From the NCBI RefSeq assembly GCF_002752675.1, contig NZ_CP024608.1, positions 5,084,001 through 5,148,000 of the forward strand: a stretch of DNA of 64,000 nt. Direction: 5' to 3'. The position numbers and the translations under genes are program-made. Source of the stretch: Massilia violaceinigra. Its GTDB lineage: Bacteria > Pseudomonadota > Gammaproteobacteria > Burkholderiales > Burkholderiaceae_D. Below are positions 7,890 to 16,178 of the stretch, piece after piece; the first letter of the stretch is position 1, and the number at the start of each line of letters is the position of its first letter. The notes under the pieces were generated by a model. That model worked only from the letters and a program-made list of their open reading frames with translations. It ran no database searches and had not been told where the DNA came from.

Positions 7890-9287
7890 TTACTTTGGCG
7901 TGTTCAGCAGCGAGTGGCGGCGCGAATACGCAAAGTACACCAGCAGCCCGATCGCCAGCCAGATGCCGAAGGCAATCCAGGTGGTCTTGCTCAGGAAGGT
8001 CATCAGGGCCACGCAGAAGATGATGGCCAGTCCAGGCACGATCGGCACGCCGGGGCAGCGGAAGGCGCGCGGCAGGTCCGGACGGGTCTTGCGCAGCACG
8101 ATCACGGCCACCGACACCAGGCAGAAGGCGGCCAGCGTGCCGATGTTGATCAGCTCGGCGAGGACGCCCAGCGGTACCACGGCGGCGATCAGGCCGAACA
8201 CGATGCCGACGATCCAGGTGGCGAAGAATGGCGTGCCGTACTTCGGATGTACGCTCGACAGGCGTTTCGGCAGCAAGCCGTCGCGCGACATGGCGAAGAT
8301 GACGCGGGTCTGGCCGTAGGTCATCACCAGGATCACGGTGGTCATGCCCAGGATCGCACCGAGGTCGACGAAACCGGCTACCCAGTTCTGTTTGGCGTAT
8401 TGCAGGGCCAGCGATACCGGGTGGTCGACACCGGCAAACTGCTGGTAAGGCACGATGCCGGTCATGATGGCCGAGACGATCACGTACAGGATGGTGCACA
8501 CCACCAGCGAGCCGATAATGCCGATCGGCAGGTCGCGCTCGGGACGCTTGACTTCTTCCGCCGCCGAGGTCACCGCATCGAAGCCGATGAAGGCAAAGAA
8601 CACCAGCGCCGCGGCGCTCATCGTGCCTTGCATACCGAACGGCATGAACGGCTGCCAGTTGGCCGGCTCGACGTAGCGCGCGCCGACCACGATGAACAGC
8701 AGCACCACGCCAATCTTGATCACCACCATCACGCTATTGATGCGGGCCGATTCGCGCACGCCGAACGACAGCATGGCCGTCAGGAGCAGCATGATGATCA
8801 GGGCCGGCAGGTTGAACAGGGTGTCGACCCCGGGCACCGAACCGGGCGCGGCGGTGAGCGCGACCGGCAGCTTGATGCCGAAGCCGCCGATGAGCGACTG
8901 GAAATAGCCGGACCAGCCGACCGAGACGGCCGAGGTGGCCAAGCCGTATTCGAGCAGCAAATCCCAGCCGATCATCCACGCGACCAGCTCGCCCATGGTG
9001 GCGTAGCTGTAGGTATAGATCGAGCCGGCCACGGGAATGGTGGAGGCGAATTCGGCATAGCACAGCGCGGCGAAGCCGCAGGCCATCGCGGCGATCACGA
9101 AGGACAGGGTCAGGGCCGGGCCGGCGGTGACCGCCCCGGTGCCGGTGAGTACGAAAATACCGGTGCCGACGATGGCGCCAATACCCATCATGACCAGGTC
9201 AAGCGGGCCGAGCACCTTCTTCAGCCCGCCAGCTGCGCGACTTTGCGCGACCATATCGTCCAGATTTTTTGTTCGGAAAAGGCTCAT
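7890..9287 (-). CDS. APC-family amino acid permease
   Basis: A 465-residue inner-membrane transporter of the amino acid-polyamine-organocation superfamily, closest in style to the cationic amino acid transporter (CAT/YfnA) branch. About 12 hydrophobic segments are visible. The first contains the family signature GIGAIVGTGIF; a second conserved stretch is FFAFIGFDAVTSAAEEVKRP. The substrate is probably an amino acid such as a basic or branched one, but it cannot be assigned. The gene is monocistronic, ends at the shared terminator at 7824-7852, and has an AT-rich upstream region. Confidence 0.88.
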   Translation of the reverse strand: MSLFRTKNLDDMVAQSRAAGGLKKVLGPLDLVMMGIGAIVGTGIFVLTGTGAVTAGPALTLSFVIAAMACGFAALCYAEFASTIPVAGSIYTYSYATMGELVAWMIGWDLLLEYGLATSAVSVGWSGYFQSLIGGFGIKLPVALTAAPGSVPGVDTLFNLPALIIMLLLTAMLSFGVRESARINSVMVVIKIGVVLLFIVVGARYVEPANWQPFMPFGMQGTMSAAALVFFAFIGFDAVTSAAEEVKRPERDLPIGIIGSLVVCTILYVIVSAIMTGIVPYQQFAGVDHPVSLALQYAKQNWVAGFVDLGAILGMTTVILVMTYGQTRVIFAMSRDGLLPKRLSSVHPKYGTPFFATWIVGIVFGLIAAVVPLGVLAELINIGTLAAFCLVSVAVIVLRKTRPDLPRAFRCPGVPIVPGLAIIFCVALMTFLSKTTWIAFGIWLAIGLLVYFAYSRRHSLLNTPK

Positions 9288-9509
9288 TCAATTGTCTCAC
9301 TTAAAGTCTTTATGTTTTTAAGATGCCACCCGGGAGCTTCGTTACTGCCTGGGCGTACGACTGCTGCGCCCGCGATTGTAACGTACCGGGCGCGGTCATT
9401 GACGAGTTAGAAGAGAAAAGATGGTAAAAAGGAAACAGGTGCGCGGAAAATGCGCGAGGAGAGCACGGCGCCAGGCGGACCTGCCGCGTGTCGATGATGC
9501 CGTCGCCGC

Positions 9510-10880
9510 TCAGCCCAGCAGGGCGGCGGGGTGCGCGCTGTCGATTCCGATGAGCAACACGGGCGGGGCGTCGCTGTCGGCCGGGGGCAGGTCAGCGAGG
9601 TGCTCCGGGGCGCTGCGCGGCACCGGTGGCAGTTTGCCGATGGCCAGTTTCACCGACGCCTGGAAATCGAGGATGTCGGTGTCCGCGGTCAGCGACCTGA
9701 GCAGGGTACGGGCAACCGCCGCCGCCTCGGCGCCGTTGTAGGCGGCGCTGGCCGCCTCCGTTTCCAGCGCAAACGTGAAATTCGACGCCACGTCGATCTT
9801 GGTGCGCACCAGGGCGGCATCCTTGTGCCCCTGGGTGCTGTTGTTGGCGAGCGCCCCGGCCATGATCGAGAGCGAGGCATTGGCCCGGGTGAGCGCGCCG
9901 GAATCGATGGCGCCGCTCCAGAAATCCAGGCCGGCTTGGCCTGGAACCCGGTTCAGGAGGTTGGAGAAAACAGCTTTCACGAAGGCCTTGTTGTCGCCAC
10001 TATAGAGCGCCTTCGATTCGCTGCTCGTGCCGAAGGAGTCGATCAGGCTTTTCACCGCCGCGTCGGTGGCATAGCGCGCGCTGAACTCGCCCACGCTGGC
10101 GGGCGCGTCCAGGGCCTTGAGCTGGGCCTGGAAACTCTTCAAGCCGTTGACATCGGCGGCGCGCCCGAAATAGCTCACATACAGCGCTTGGCTCAAGCCG
10201 ACATACTCCATGTCGATCTTGGTGTCGGGAAATTCAATGACTTCAATGTTGCGCAGGACATCAACGCTCTTGTAGCCGCTGCGCTCGGTCAGGGTGATGA
10301 TGCCCGCGTCGACCACCATGCTGAACGCGCTCACGGGAGAGATAGTACACACGGTGTCGGTGCCGGCGCCGCCATCGACATGGTCGTTCAGATGTGTGAG
10401 GAAGATGGCGAAGTCGCTGACGGGCGTGCCTTTGATTATGTTCGGCACGTCCGCCTCCGGATTCTCGTCGGCCGCAATGAACACGGTGACGTAGGGCGAC
10501 TCGGCGGTCTGGATCCATCCGGCAGACACATAATAGATGCCGGAATAGGGGGCGATGAAGTCGTTCATGTAGGCCGCGTGGTCGCCACGGTTCTCCAGAT
10601 CGTACTCAGCGGTAATGGCGTTGCCGAAGCGGTCGTAGACCTTGATTACGGAAGGGTCGCGCGCGCTGGTGCTGTGAATGTCGTAGACGCTACCGGCGGT
10701 CGCGCTAAAGGCAAACACATCGTCGCCGGGCGTGCGCGCCGCGAATTCCCAAAAAAGGGCGCTGAGGTCCCAGCCGGTGACCGCGCCCGGGATGCTCACG
10801 GGAGCGAAGGCCAGGTTCTGGGCCAGCCTCATTTGCGCCTCGCTCAGGTCGGGCAGGCTGTCGATCGTCTTGTACGTCAT
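9510..10880 (-). CDS. DUF4214 domain protein, paralogue A
   Basis: A 456-residue acidic protein, last of three tandem paralogues. The N-terminal third resembles a bacterial pre-peptidase C-terminal (PPC) type beta-sandwich (DDVFAFSATAG to IYYVSAGW). The middle has an RTX-like turn (VDGGAGTDTV) as in calcium-binding secreted proteins. The C-terminal half is DUF4214 (QALYVSYFGRAADVNGLKSF and the SKALYSGDNKAFVKAVFSNL block). No N-terminal signal peptide is present, which fits type I secretion, though no transporter is nearby. ATG 10880 lies 30 bases after the stop of paralogue B, so the two are probably co-transcribed. Function unknown. Confidence 0.8.
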   Translation of the reverse strand: MTYKTIDSLPDLSEAQMRLAQNLAFAPVSIPGAVTGWDLSALFWEFAARTPGDDVFAFSATAGSVYDIHSTSARDPSVIKVYDRFGNAITAEYDLENRGDHAAYMNDFIAPYSGIYYVSAGWIQTAESPYVTVFIAADENPEADVPNIIKGTPVSDFAIFLTHLNDHVDGGAGTDTVCTISPVSAFSMVVDAGIITLTERSGYKSVDVLRNIEVIEFPDTKIDMEYVGLSQALYVSYFGRAADVNGLKSFQAQLKALDAPASVGEFSARYATDAAVKSLIDSFGTSSESKALYSGDNKAFVKAVFSNLLNRVPGQAGLDFWSGAIDSGALTRANASLSIMAGALANNSTQGHKDAALVRTKIDVASNFTFALETEAASAAYNGAEAAAVARTLLRSLTADTDILDFQASVKLAIGKLPPVPRSAPEHLADLPPADSDAPPVLLIGIDSAHPAALLG

Positions 10881-10910
10881 GATTTTTCCGTGTCAGTGAT
10901 GGCGGGGCGG

Positions 10911-12278
10911 TCAGGCAGCGCCGTCCAGGCTGCTGGCCATGCCGGTGAGCATGATCGGCAGCGCCTCGGGCTGCGCTGCCCAGGGCTGCTCGCCGGGCTG
11001 CGCCAGAGCTGCCGGCGGCAGCTGGGGCAGTTTGAGAATGGCCTGGTAGACCGAGGGTTGGAAAGCGTTGGGATCGGTTCCCGAACTGACGGTGCCGAGC
11101 AGATTACGGGCGATGGTCGCCGCGCCTGCGCCCTCGTAGGCCGCGTCAAAGCTGTCCGATTCGAGGGCAAAGGTGAAATTCGATGCCACGTAGATCTTCG
11201 CTTCCACCAGTCTGGCGTCGTTCTGACCCTGGATGCTGGTGTTGGCCAGCGCCCCGGCCATGATCGACAGCGAGGCATTGGCCCGCGTGAGCTCGCCGGA
11301 ATCGATGGCCGCGCTCCAGAATTCGAGGCCGCTCAGGCTCGGAGCACGGTTGAGCAGGTTGCTGAATATCGCCTTGACGAAGGTCTTGTTGTCACCGGCA
11401 TACAGCGCGTTCGATTCGGCGCTGGTGCCGAACGAGTCGATCAGGTTTTTCACCGCCGCATCGGTGGCGTAGCGTGCGCTGAACTCGCGCACGCTCTCGG
11501 GCGCGCCCAGGGCCGCGAGCTGGCTTTGGAAACTTTTCAATCCCCCCACATCGGCGGGGCGACCGAAGTACCCCACATACAGCGCCTGCGTCAGTCCGAT
11601 GTAGGTCATATCGACATCATTGTCCCCAAAAAAATCGATCTTTTCGACGTTCTTGAGGGTATCGATGCCTTCGGTGCCGAAGCGCGAGGTGAGGGTCAGT
11701 CCGTCAGCGGCGCTGACAATATTGAAGTCGCCACGGGTCCCGCTGTAACGGATGGTATCGAAACCGTCGCCGGCGTCGCCGATGTCGTTGCTGTATGTGG
11801 ACCACCAAGTGTCGTCGCCGGGCGCCGCGCGCAGGGTGTTTACCGGTGCCCGCACAGGATCGAGGTCGGCGTAAACGGTCAGGCTGAGATAGGGATCGGG
11901 CATGATGTGGGTCCAGCCGGCGGCAACGTAGTAGGTTCCGGAATACGGGGCCATGAAATTGCTTAGGAAATCATGGCCGTCGGCAATATCTGTGCTCTTC
12001 TCGTTATCGATGGCGATGACATTGCCGGCATGGTCGTACAGCGTGATTGTGGACGGTTCGCGGGTGCTATTGCTGAACACGTCGTACTCGACGTTGGCCA
12101 CGCCGGTAAACGAGAACAGATCGTTCTGGATCTGTGCACCCCCGTAATTGTTGAAGCTGGCGGACGCGTCCAGGCCTGAGGAGTCCTTACTCCCTATGGG
12201 AGTGAAGGTCAGCGTGCGTGCTGCGAGCATTTGCTGCGCGGTCAGATCGGACAAGTAATCAATCGTGATGTAGTTCAT
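10911..12278 (-). CDS. DUF4214 domain protein, paralogue B
   Basis: A 455-residue paralogue with the same layout: PPC-like N-terminal sandwich (DLFSFTGVANVEYDV; TYYVAAGW), a short middle segment with GDAGDGFDTIRYSG resembling an RTX-type repeat, and C-terminal DUF4214 (ALYVGYFGRPADVGGLKSF). The frame continues to a GTG at 12311. The ATG at 12278 is preferred because MNYITIDYL aligns with the starts of the two siblings (MTYKTIDSL, MTYPILDYL), although its ribosome site is weak. It is first in a two-gene unit with paralogue A. Likely secreted; function unknown. Confidence 0.78.
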   Translation of the reverse strand: MNYITIDYLSDLTAQQMLAARTLTFTPIGSKDSSGLDASASFNNYGGAQIQNDLFSFTGVANVEYDVFSNSTREPSTITLYDHAGNVIAIDNEKSTDIADGHDFLSNFMAPYSGTYYVAAGWTHIMPDPYLSLTVYADLDPVRAPVNTLRAAPGDDTWWSTYSNDIGDAGDGFDTIRYSGTRGDFNIVSAADGLTLTSRFGTEGIDTLKNVEKIDFFGDNDVDMTYIGLTQALYVGYFGRPADVGGLKSFQSQLAALGAPESVREFSARYATDAAVKNLIDSFGTSAESNALYAGDNKTFVKAIFSNLLNRAPSLSGLEFWSAAIDSGELTRANASLSIMAGALANTSIQGQNDARLVEAKIYVASNFTFALESDSFDAAYEGAGAATIARNLLGTVSSGTDPNAFQPSVYQAILKLPQLPPAALAQPGEQPWAAQPEALPIMLTGMASSLDGAA

Positions 12279-12600
12279 GGTCTTTATCAGGTCGTTGTCG
12301 GCAGGCCTCACCTCGGTGATGCCTACTGTGTTGCATCCATGCCTTGCGTGGCGCTCGCAGCAAGGCGTCGGACTGGCGTGGACCGACTTTCAGTGCGCGT
12401 GGGCGGGCAGTGACTGGATGGGATGGGATCGTGGGCGCAGGTAGCAGCTGGGGCGCCGTCCGTAATTACGATTAAGCATCACAGTATAGGCGATTTCGTA
12501 AATTAAACGCAACTATAAGTTACCGTTGGAAACTTTATGTGTGGCGTACTATCGGGTGGCGCGACATGCGTGGTGGTGCGGGGGCGGGTGGGGAAAAGGG
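12279..12600. other. Intergenic region, promoter side of paralogue B
   Basis: No gene seen. The portion 12460-12540 is markedly AT-rich against the GC-rich background and probably holds the promoter for paralogues B and A on the minus strand. The right end carries the terminator of paralogue C. Confidence 0.5.
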
Positions 12601-12640
12601 CGGGCGGGATGCGCCGGACGGTTCCGGCACATCCCGCCCG
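12601..12640 (-). terminator. Strong terminator after DUF4214 paralogue C
   Basis: An 18-bp stem with one mismatch (12612/12629) and a four-base loop, starting 10 bases past the stop of paralogue C. On the minus strand it is followed by CCC-TTTT. It separates paralogue C from the B-A unit. Confidence 0.8.
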
Positions 12641-12649
12641 CGTTGTCGA

Positions 12650-14023
12650 TCAAGCCGAAAAAACCGGCGACGTCACATGGCTGTCCAGGCCGGTCAGGGC
12701 GATGGCGGGGCCGTCGAACTGGGCCAGCGGCAGGTCTTGCGCGTGCTCCGGGGCGCTGCGCGCCACCGCAGGCAGACCGGCCACCGCCAGCTTGACGGTG
12801 CTCTGGAAAGTATTCGCATCGGTCGAGGCCGTCACCGACTTGAGCAGGTCGCGCGCCACGCCCGCCGGGCCGGCGCCGTTGTACGAGGCGGCCTTGCCAT
12901 CCGTTTCAAGCCCGAACGTGAAGTTCGACGCCACGCTGATCTTGTTGTTGACCAGCAGCGCGTCGTTCACTCCCTGGGCCGAGGTGTTGGTCTGCGCGCC
13001 GGCCAGGATCGACAGCGAGGCATTGGCGCGCGTGAGCGAACCGGAATCGATGGCCTTGGTCCAGAATTCGAGACCGGCTTGCTGCGGATCGCGGTTCAGG
13101 ACGTTGTTGAAGACCGCCTTGACGAATGTTTTGGTGTCGCCCGAATACAGCGCCTTCGATTCGGCGCTGGCGCCGAAGGAATCGATCAGGTATTTCACCG
13201 ACGCGTCCTTGGTATAACGGGCGCTCAGTTCGGTCGCGCTCGACGGTGCGGCCAGACTGGCCAGCTGGGTCTGGAAACTCTTGAGGCCGCCCAGGTCGGC
13301 TGCGCGGCCGAAGTAGGCGATGTACAGCGCCTGGGTCAGGTCGCCGTACCCCATGTCGTAGGCGCCGTCGGAAAAGACCAGGTTCTCGATGCTGCGCAGG
13401 CTGTCCGTACCGTCTTTCGTGACCTGCGAGGAGATGGTGAACGCGCTGCCGTTCTTGACGATGGTGTAGTCGGCACGCTTGCCGGAATACGCCATGGTAT
13501 CGATGCCGCCGCGGCCGTCGACGATGTCATTGCTTGGCGTCGCTTCAAAGCGGTCCGGGTTGGCGGTGCCGGTGAGGGTGTTGGTCGGCTTGGGGGCCGT
13601 GTCCAGATCGGCGTAGATGTTCAGCGATGCTTCTTTATTGATGTCCGCGGCGCCCTGGTTCCAGCCGGCTTCGACGTACATGATGCCCGAGTAGGGCGCG
13701 ACAAACTTGGGCAGGTAGTCCATTCCATAATCGCCCGGCACCTCCGTGTCGACGGCAATCGCGCGGCCGAGATTGTCATAGACCTTGATCAGGAAGGGAT
13801 CGAAGTAACTATGGCTGAAAATATCGTAGGTCACACCCTCGATCGCCTGGAATGAAAACAGGTCGTATAGCGCGGCGTCGGGCAGGTTGGTCCTGGTCCG
13901 CGCCACCAGATCCCAGCTGTGGGACCCGTCTTTCACGAGGTCGCCCATGAATGTCAGCGCCTGCGCCATGGCGATCTCCTGCGCTGTCAGGGGCTTGAGG
14001 TAGTCTAAAATGGGGTAGGTCAT
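12650..14023 (-). CDS. DUF4214 domain protein, paralogue C
   Basis: A 457-residue paralogue, transcribed separately from B and A. It shows the PPC-like beta-sandwich (LFSFQAIEGVTYDIF; IMYVEAGW), an RTX-like turn (VDGRGGIDTMAYSG), then DUF4214 (ALYIAYFGRAADLGGLKSF; KALYSGDTKTFVKAVFNNVL). ATG 14023 has a good AAGGAAA site. A perfect 15-bp palindrome lies 31-45 bases upstream. Like its siblings it lacks a Sec signal, suggesting export by a type I system encoded elsewhere. DUF4214 has no settled biochemical function. Confidence 0.8.
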   Translation of the reverse strand: MTYPILDYLKPLTAQEIAMAQALTFMGDLVKDGSHSWDLVARTRTNLPDAALYDLFSFQAIEGVTYDIFSHSYFDPFLIKVYDNLGRAIAVDTEVPGDYGMDYLPKFVAPYSGIMYVEAGWNQGAADINKEASLNIYADLDTAPKPTNTLTGTANPDRFEATPSNDIVDGRGGIDTMAYSGKRADYTIVKNGSAFTISSQVTKDGTDSLRSIENLVFSDGAYDMGYGDLTQALYIAYFGRAADLGGLKSFQTQLASLAAPSSATELSARYTKDASVKYLIDSFGASAESKALYSGDTKTFVKAVFNNVLNRDPQQAGLEFWTKAIDSGSLTRANASLSILAGAQTNTSAQGVNDALLVNNKISVASNFTFGLETDGKAASYNGAGPAGVARDLLKSVTASTDANTFQSTVKLAVAGLPAVARSAPEHAQDLPLAQFDGPAIALTGLDSHVTSPVFSA

Positions 14024-14454
14024 TGTGGTTTCCTTGTTTTATGTCAGGGAGCCGCATGCCAGGCATGCAGCTCGGATCGGGTCTGGTTTCTCAGCCGCTG
14101 TTATTTACTTGTTTTTCATCCTGCCCGATGGTTTTATTCAATCCCATTCGCGGCAAGCCGGCCGGCCATTTACCTGATCGAGTATTTCACGCCCTGCGGT
14201 CAATTCCTATATTGAAATTTGTATTACTTGTTAATGGGGTGTTATCAATTGTAAGCGCCGGTAAGCAAGCGTGCGCACAGGAAGTTTCTATGTTGACGTG
14301 GCGGTTTTGTGATGATTAGTCAACATTGTTGCGGCGAACGCCGTATGCAAGGGGTATGATGGTTCACCAAGTATGAATGTTATCCCAAGTCACATCATGC
14401 TTACAATAAATCATTATTCTAGGAAACTCTTTTAACATGAATCGGAGTAACAAT
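14024..14454. other. Divergent intergenic region with two dyads
   Basis: About 430 bases between paralogue C and the M48 protease, AT-rich from 14200 on, with no convincing gene. It holds a perfect palindrome at 14054-14068 and 8-bp arms ATGTTGAC/GTCAACAT at 14290-14297 and 14319-14326 separated by 21 bases. Both could be regulator sites for the flanking divergent genes. Confidence 0.5.
14054..14068. promoter_or_regulatory. Perfect 15-bp palindrome upstream of paralogue C
   Basis: GCATGCC-A-GGCATGC, 31 bases upstream of the paralogue C start codon. Position and symmetry suggest an operator for a dimeric regulator; no regulator gene is adjacent. Confidence 0.4.
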
Positions 14455-15270
14455 ATGACGAAAACCATGCAAGCCAGGCTTGGCCTGATCGGCGTCGTTG
14501 CCGCCCTGGCCGGGTGCGCCAGCAGCACCATGCCCGGGACGGTTGGCGTGACGCGCTCGCAGTTCATGATCGTGCCGGCGTCTGAGGTGGATGCGCTGGC
14601 ATTGTCCGGATTCAGCAACCAGAACCAGAAAGCCAGGGCAGCAGGCAAGCTGGTCAACAGCGGCGCCGAATATGACCGCCTGGAGCGCATCGCCAAGCGG
14701 CTGCAGGCGCAGGTGCCGGTATTCCGCGCCGATACCAAAGACTGGAAGTGGGAGCTGGCGCTGATTGACGCTCCGGTGCTCAACGCCACCTGCGCGCCCG
14801 GCGGCAAGATTACTTTCTACACGGGCCTGGTTCGCAAGCTCAAGCTCACCGATGACGAGATCGCCATGGTGATGGGCCACGAAATCGCCCACGCGCTGCG
14901 CGAGCATGGCCGCGAGCGCATGTCGGAAGCCAAGGCGACCGGCACCGTCACTACGCTGGCCAAGGTGCTGGCACCGGACAAGGCGCTCACTGTCGACCTG
15001 GCCAACAAGGCTTCATACTTCCTGTTCTCACTGCCAAACTCGCGCGAGCACGAATCGGAAGCCGACACGATCGGTCTGGAACTGGGCGCGCGGGCCGGGT
15101 ATGACCCGCGGGCGGCGGTACTGGTATGGGAAAAGATGGCGGCAGCGTCGAGCGGTGCCGGCAAGGCCGAGTTCTTGTCGACCCATCCGTCGAACGAGAC
15201 GAGGATCGCCTCTCTGACCGCCATGCAGCCGCGCGTGGCACCGCTGTACGCGGCAGCCAACAAGAAATAG
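14455..15270 (+). CDS. M48 family zinc metalloprotease lipoprotein
   Basis: A 271-residue periplasmic, membrane-anchored protease of the LoiP/YcaL/BepA-like M48 group, involved in other bacteria in outer-membrane protein quality control. The N terminus has a lipobox (LAGCAS). The zinc motif is HEIAH (His142-Glu143-xxx-His146), with the third ligand region EHESEADTIGLELG and the late motif FLSTHPSNETRI. Start at ATG 14455 is chosen because GGAG lies nine bases before it; an earlier ATG at 14437 has no ribosome site. Monocistronic. Confidence 0.9.
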   Translation: MTKTMQARLGLIGVVAALAGCASSTMPGTVGVTRSQFMIVPASEVDALALSGFSNQNQKARAAGKLVNSGAEYDRLERIAKRLQAQVPVFRADTKDWKWELALIDAPVLNATCAPGGKITFYTGLVRKLKLTDDEIAMVMGHEIAHALREHGRERMSEAKATGTVTTLAKVLAPDKALTVDLANKASYFLFSLPNSREHESEADTIGLELGARAGYDPRAAVLVWEKMAAASSGAGKAEFLSTHPSNETRIASLTAMQPRVAPLYAAANKK

Positions 15271-15519
15271 AGAGCGATAATCGGCAGGCCGGCATAGCGC
15301 CGGTCCGCCCTGACGGCCCGGTTCCGCCGGCCGGCGACCAGCCCGGCCAGCCAGCGTCGCGCCCGGAATTCCGGTTACGGGACTGCGTGCATGCGTGCTG
15401 TCCCCGGCGGAAATTTTGTCAAAGAACACAGTGCCACTGCAATCGTGGTACAGCATGTGCTTGACGTGGCATGCCGAAACAGCCAATATTGCCAAATTGA
15501 AACCTTGCGGGTGAGCCAG

Positions 15520-15732
15520 ATGGCGGATGTGTTACTGGAGTTGGGCCATCTGATGGTTATGAACTGGCGGATCACCGTTGCACTCGTCGCCTCCACCATG
15601 CTGGCGCTTGCACTCGCCTTTGCGATTCCCCCATTTACTGGTCCTTACGGCATCGCGCTGGCGTTGTGTGGATTGGCCGCGGGATGCTGGTGGCATTCGA
15701 GGGCCTTGGCAATCAGATCCTGCACGTCTTGA
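15520..15732 (+). CDS. Small putative membrane protein
   Basis: A candidate 70-residue protein (start MADVLLELGHL) with two hydrophobic stretches, VALVASTMLALALAF and YGIALALCGLAAGC, separated by a short polar loop. The ribosome site is weak and the frame could start at 15511 (GTG) or 15559 (ATG). No family recognised. The coding call rests only on an open frame with membrane character in a 560-base space that otherwise lacks genes. Confidence 0.4.
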   Translation: MADVLLELGHLMVMNWRITVALVASTMLALALAFAIPPFTGPYGIALALCGLAAGCWWHSRALAIRSCTS

Positions 15733-15830
15733 GTTTGGCCGGCATGTATGTGCGTTGACTGCGCATCGTACGACCATTAAATTGAGAGCGTCAACGGAAG
15801 CAATTGCAGGGATATTTCAAGGAGCCAACA

Positions 15831-16178
15831 ATGAAAGAAGTTCAGTTTACGATCCTGCTTGAGGCGGAATTGTGCGACAGCTTTGCCGAAGCCTCTAAAA
15901 CGGAAGGCCGGCCAGCCGACCAGATCGTGCGCGAGTTCATGCGTGACTACGTGATCCGGGTGCGCGAACGCGATACGGGCGCGGTGAAGGAAGTCATTTC
16001 TGCCAGCGAGCGCAAGCGTCGGCAAGACGCGGTGACGTTTGCCATGGCGTCAGTCGGCTTGGAGGGTTTCAAGCACTCGAAGGAAGACGAAGAACGCGCT
16101 CAACGCTTCATCACGGGTGAAATCGATCTTGCCGAATACCTCGGCGCAGCGCCCAGTGTTGACCAATTAAACAAATGA
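15831..16178 (+). CDS. Fic-toxin antitoxin (VbhA-like) with N-terminal DNA-binding-like domain
   Basis: A 115-residue antitoxin expected to neutralise the adjacent Fic enzyme by placing a glutamate in its ATP site. The inhibitory motif (S/T)xxxE(G/N) is visible as SVGLEG (Ser74 to Gly79), followed by an antitoxin-type segment (AQRFITGEIDLAEYL). The N-terminal 50 residues (KEVQFTILLEAELCDSFAEA) look like a ribbon-helix-helix domain, which would make it an autorepressor as well; this is inferred. ATG 15831 has GGAG nine bases upstream. The stop overlaps the toxin ATG by four bases, a typical antitoxin-first arrangement. Confidence 0.82.
   Translation: MKEVQFTILLEAELCDSFAEASKTEGRPADQIVREFMRDYVIRVRERDTGAVKEVISASERKRRQDAVTFAMASVGLEGFKHSKEDEERAQRFITGEIDLAEYLGAAPSVDQLNK

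Noticed and set aside
9531..11966. 811-codon plus-strand frame across the first two DUF4214 genes
   Set aside because: It spans the boundary of two good minus-strand genes, shows no domain and is repeated by their paralogy.
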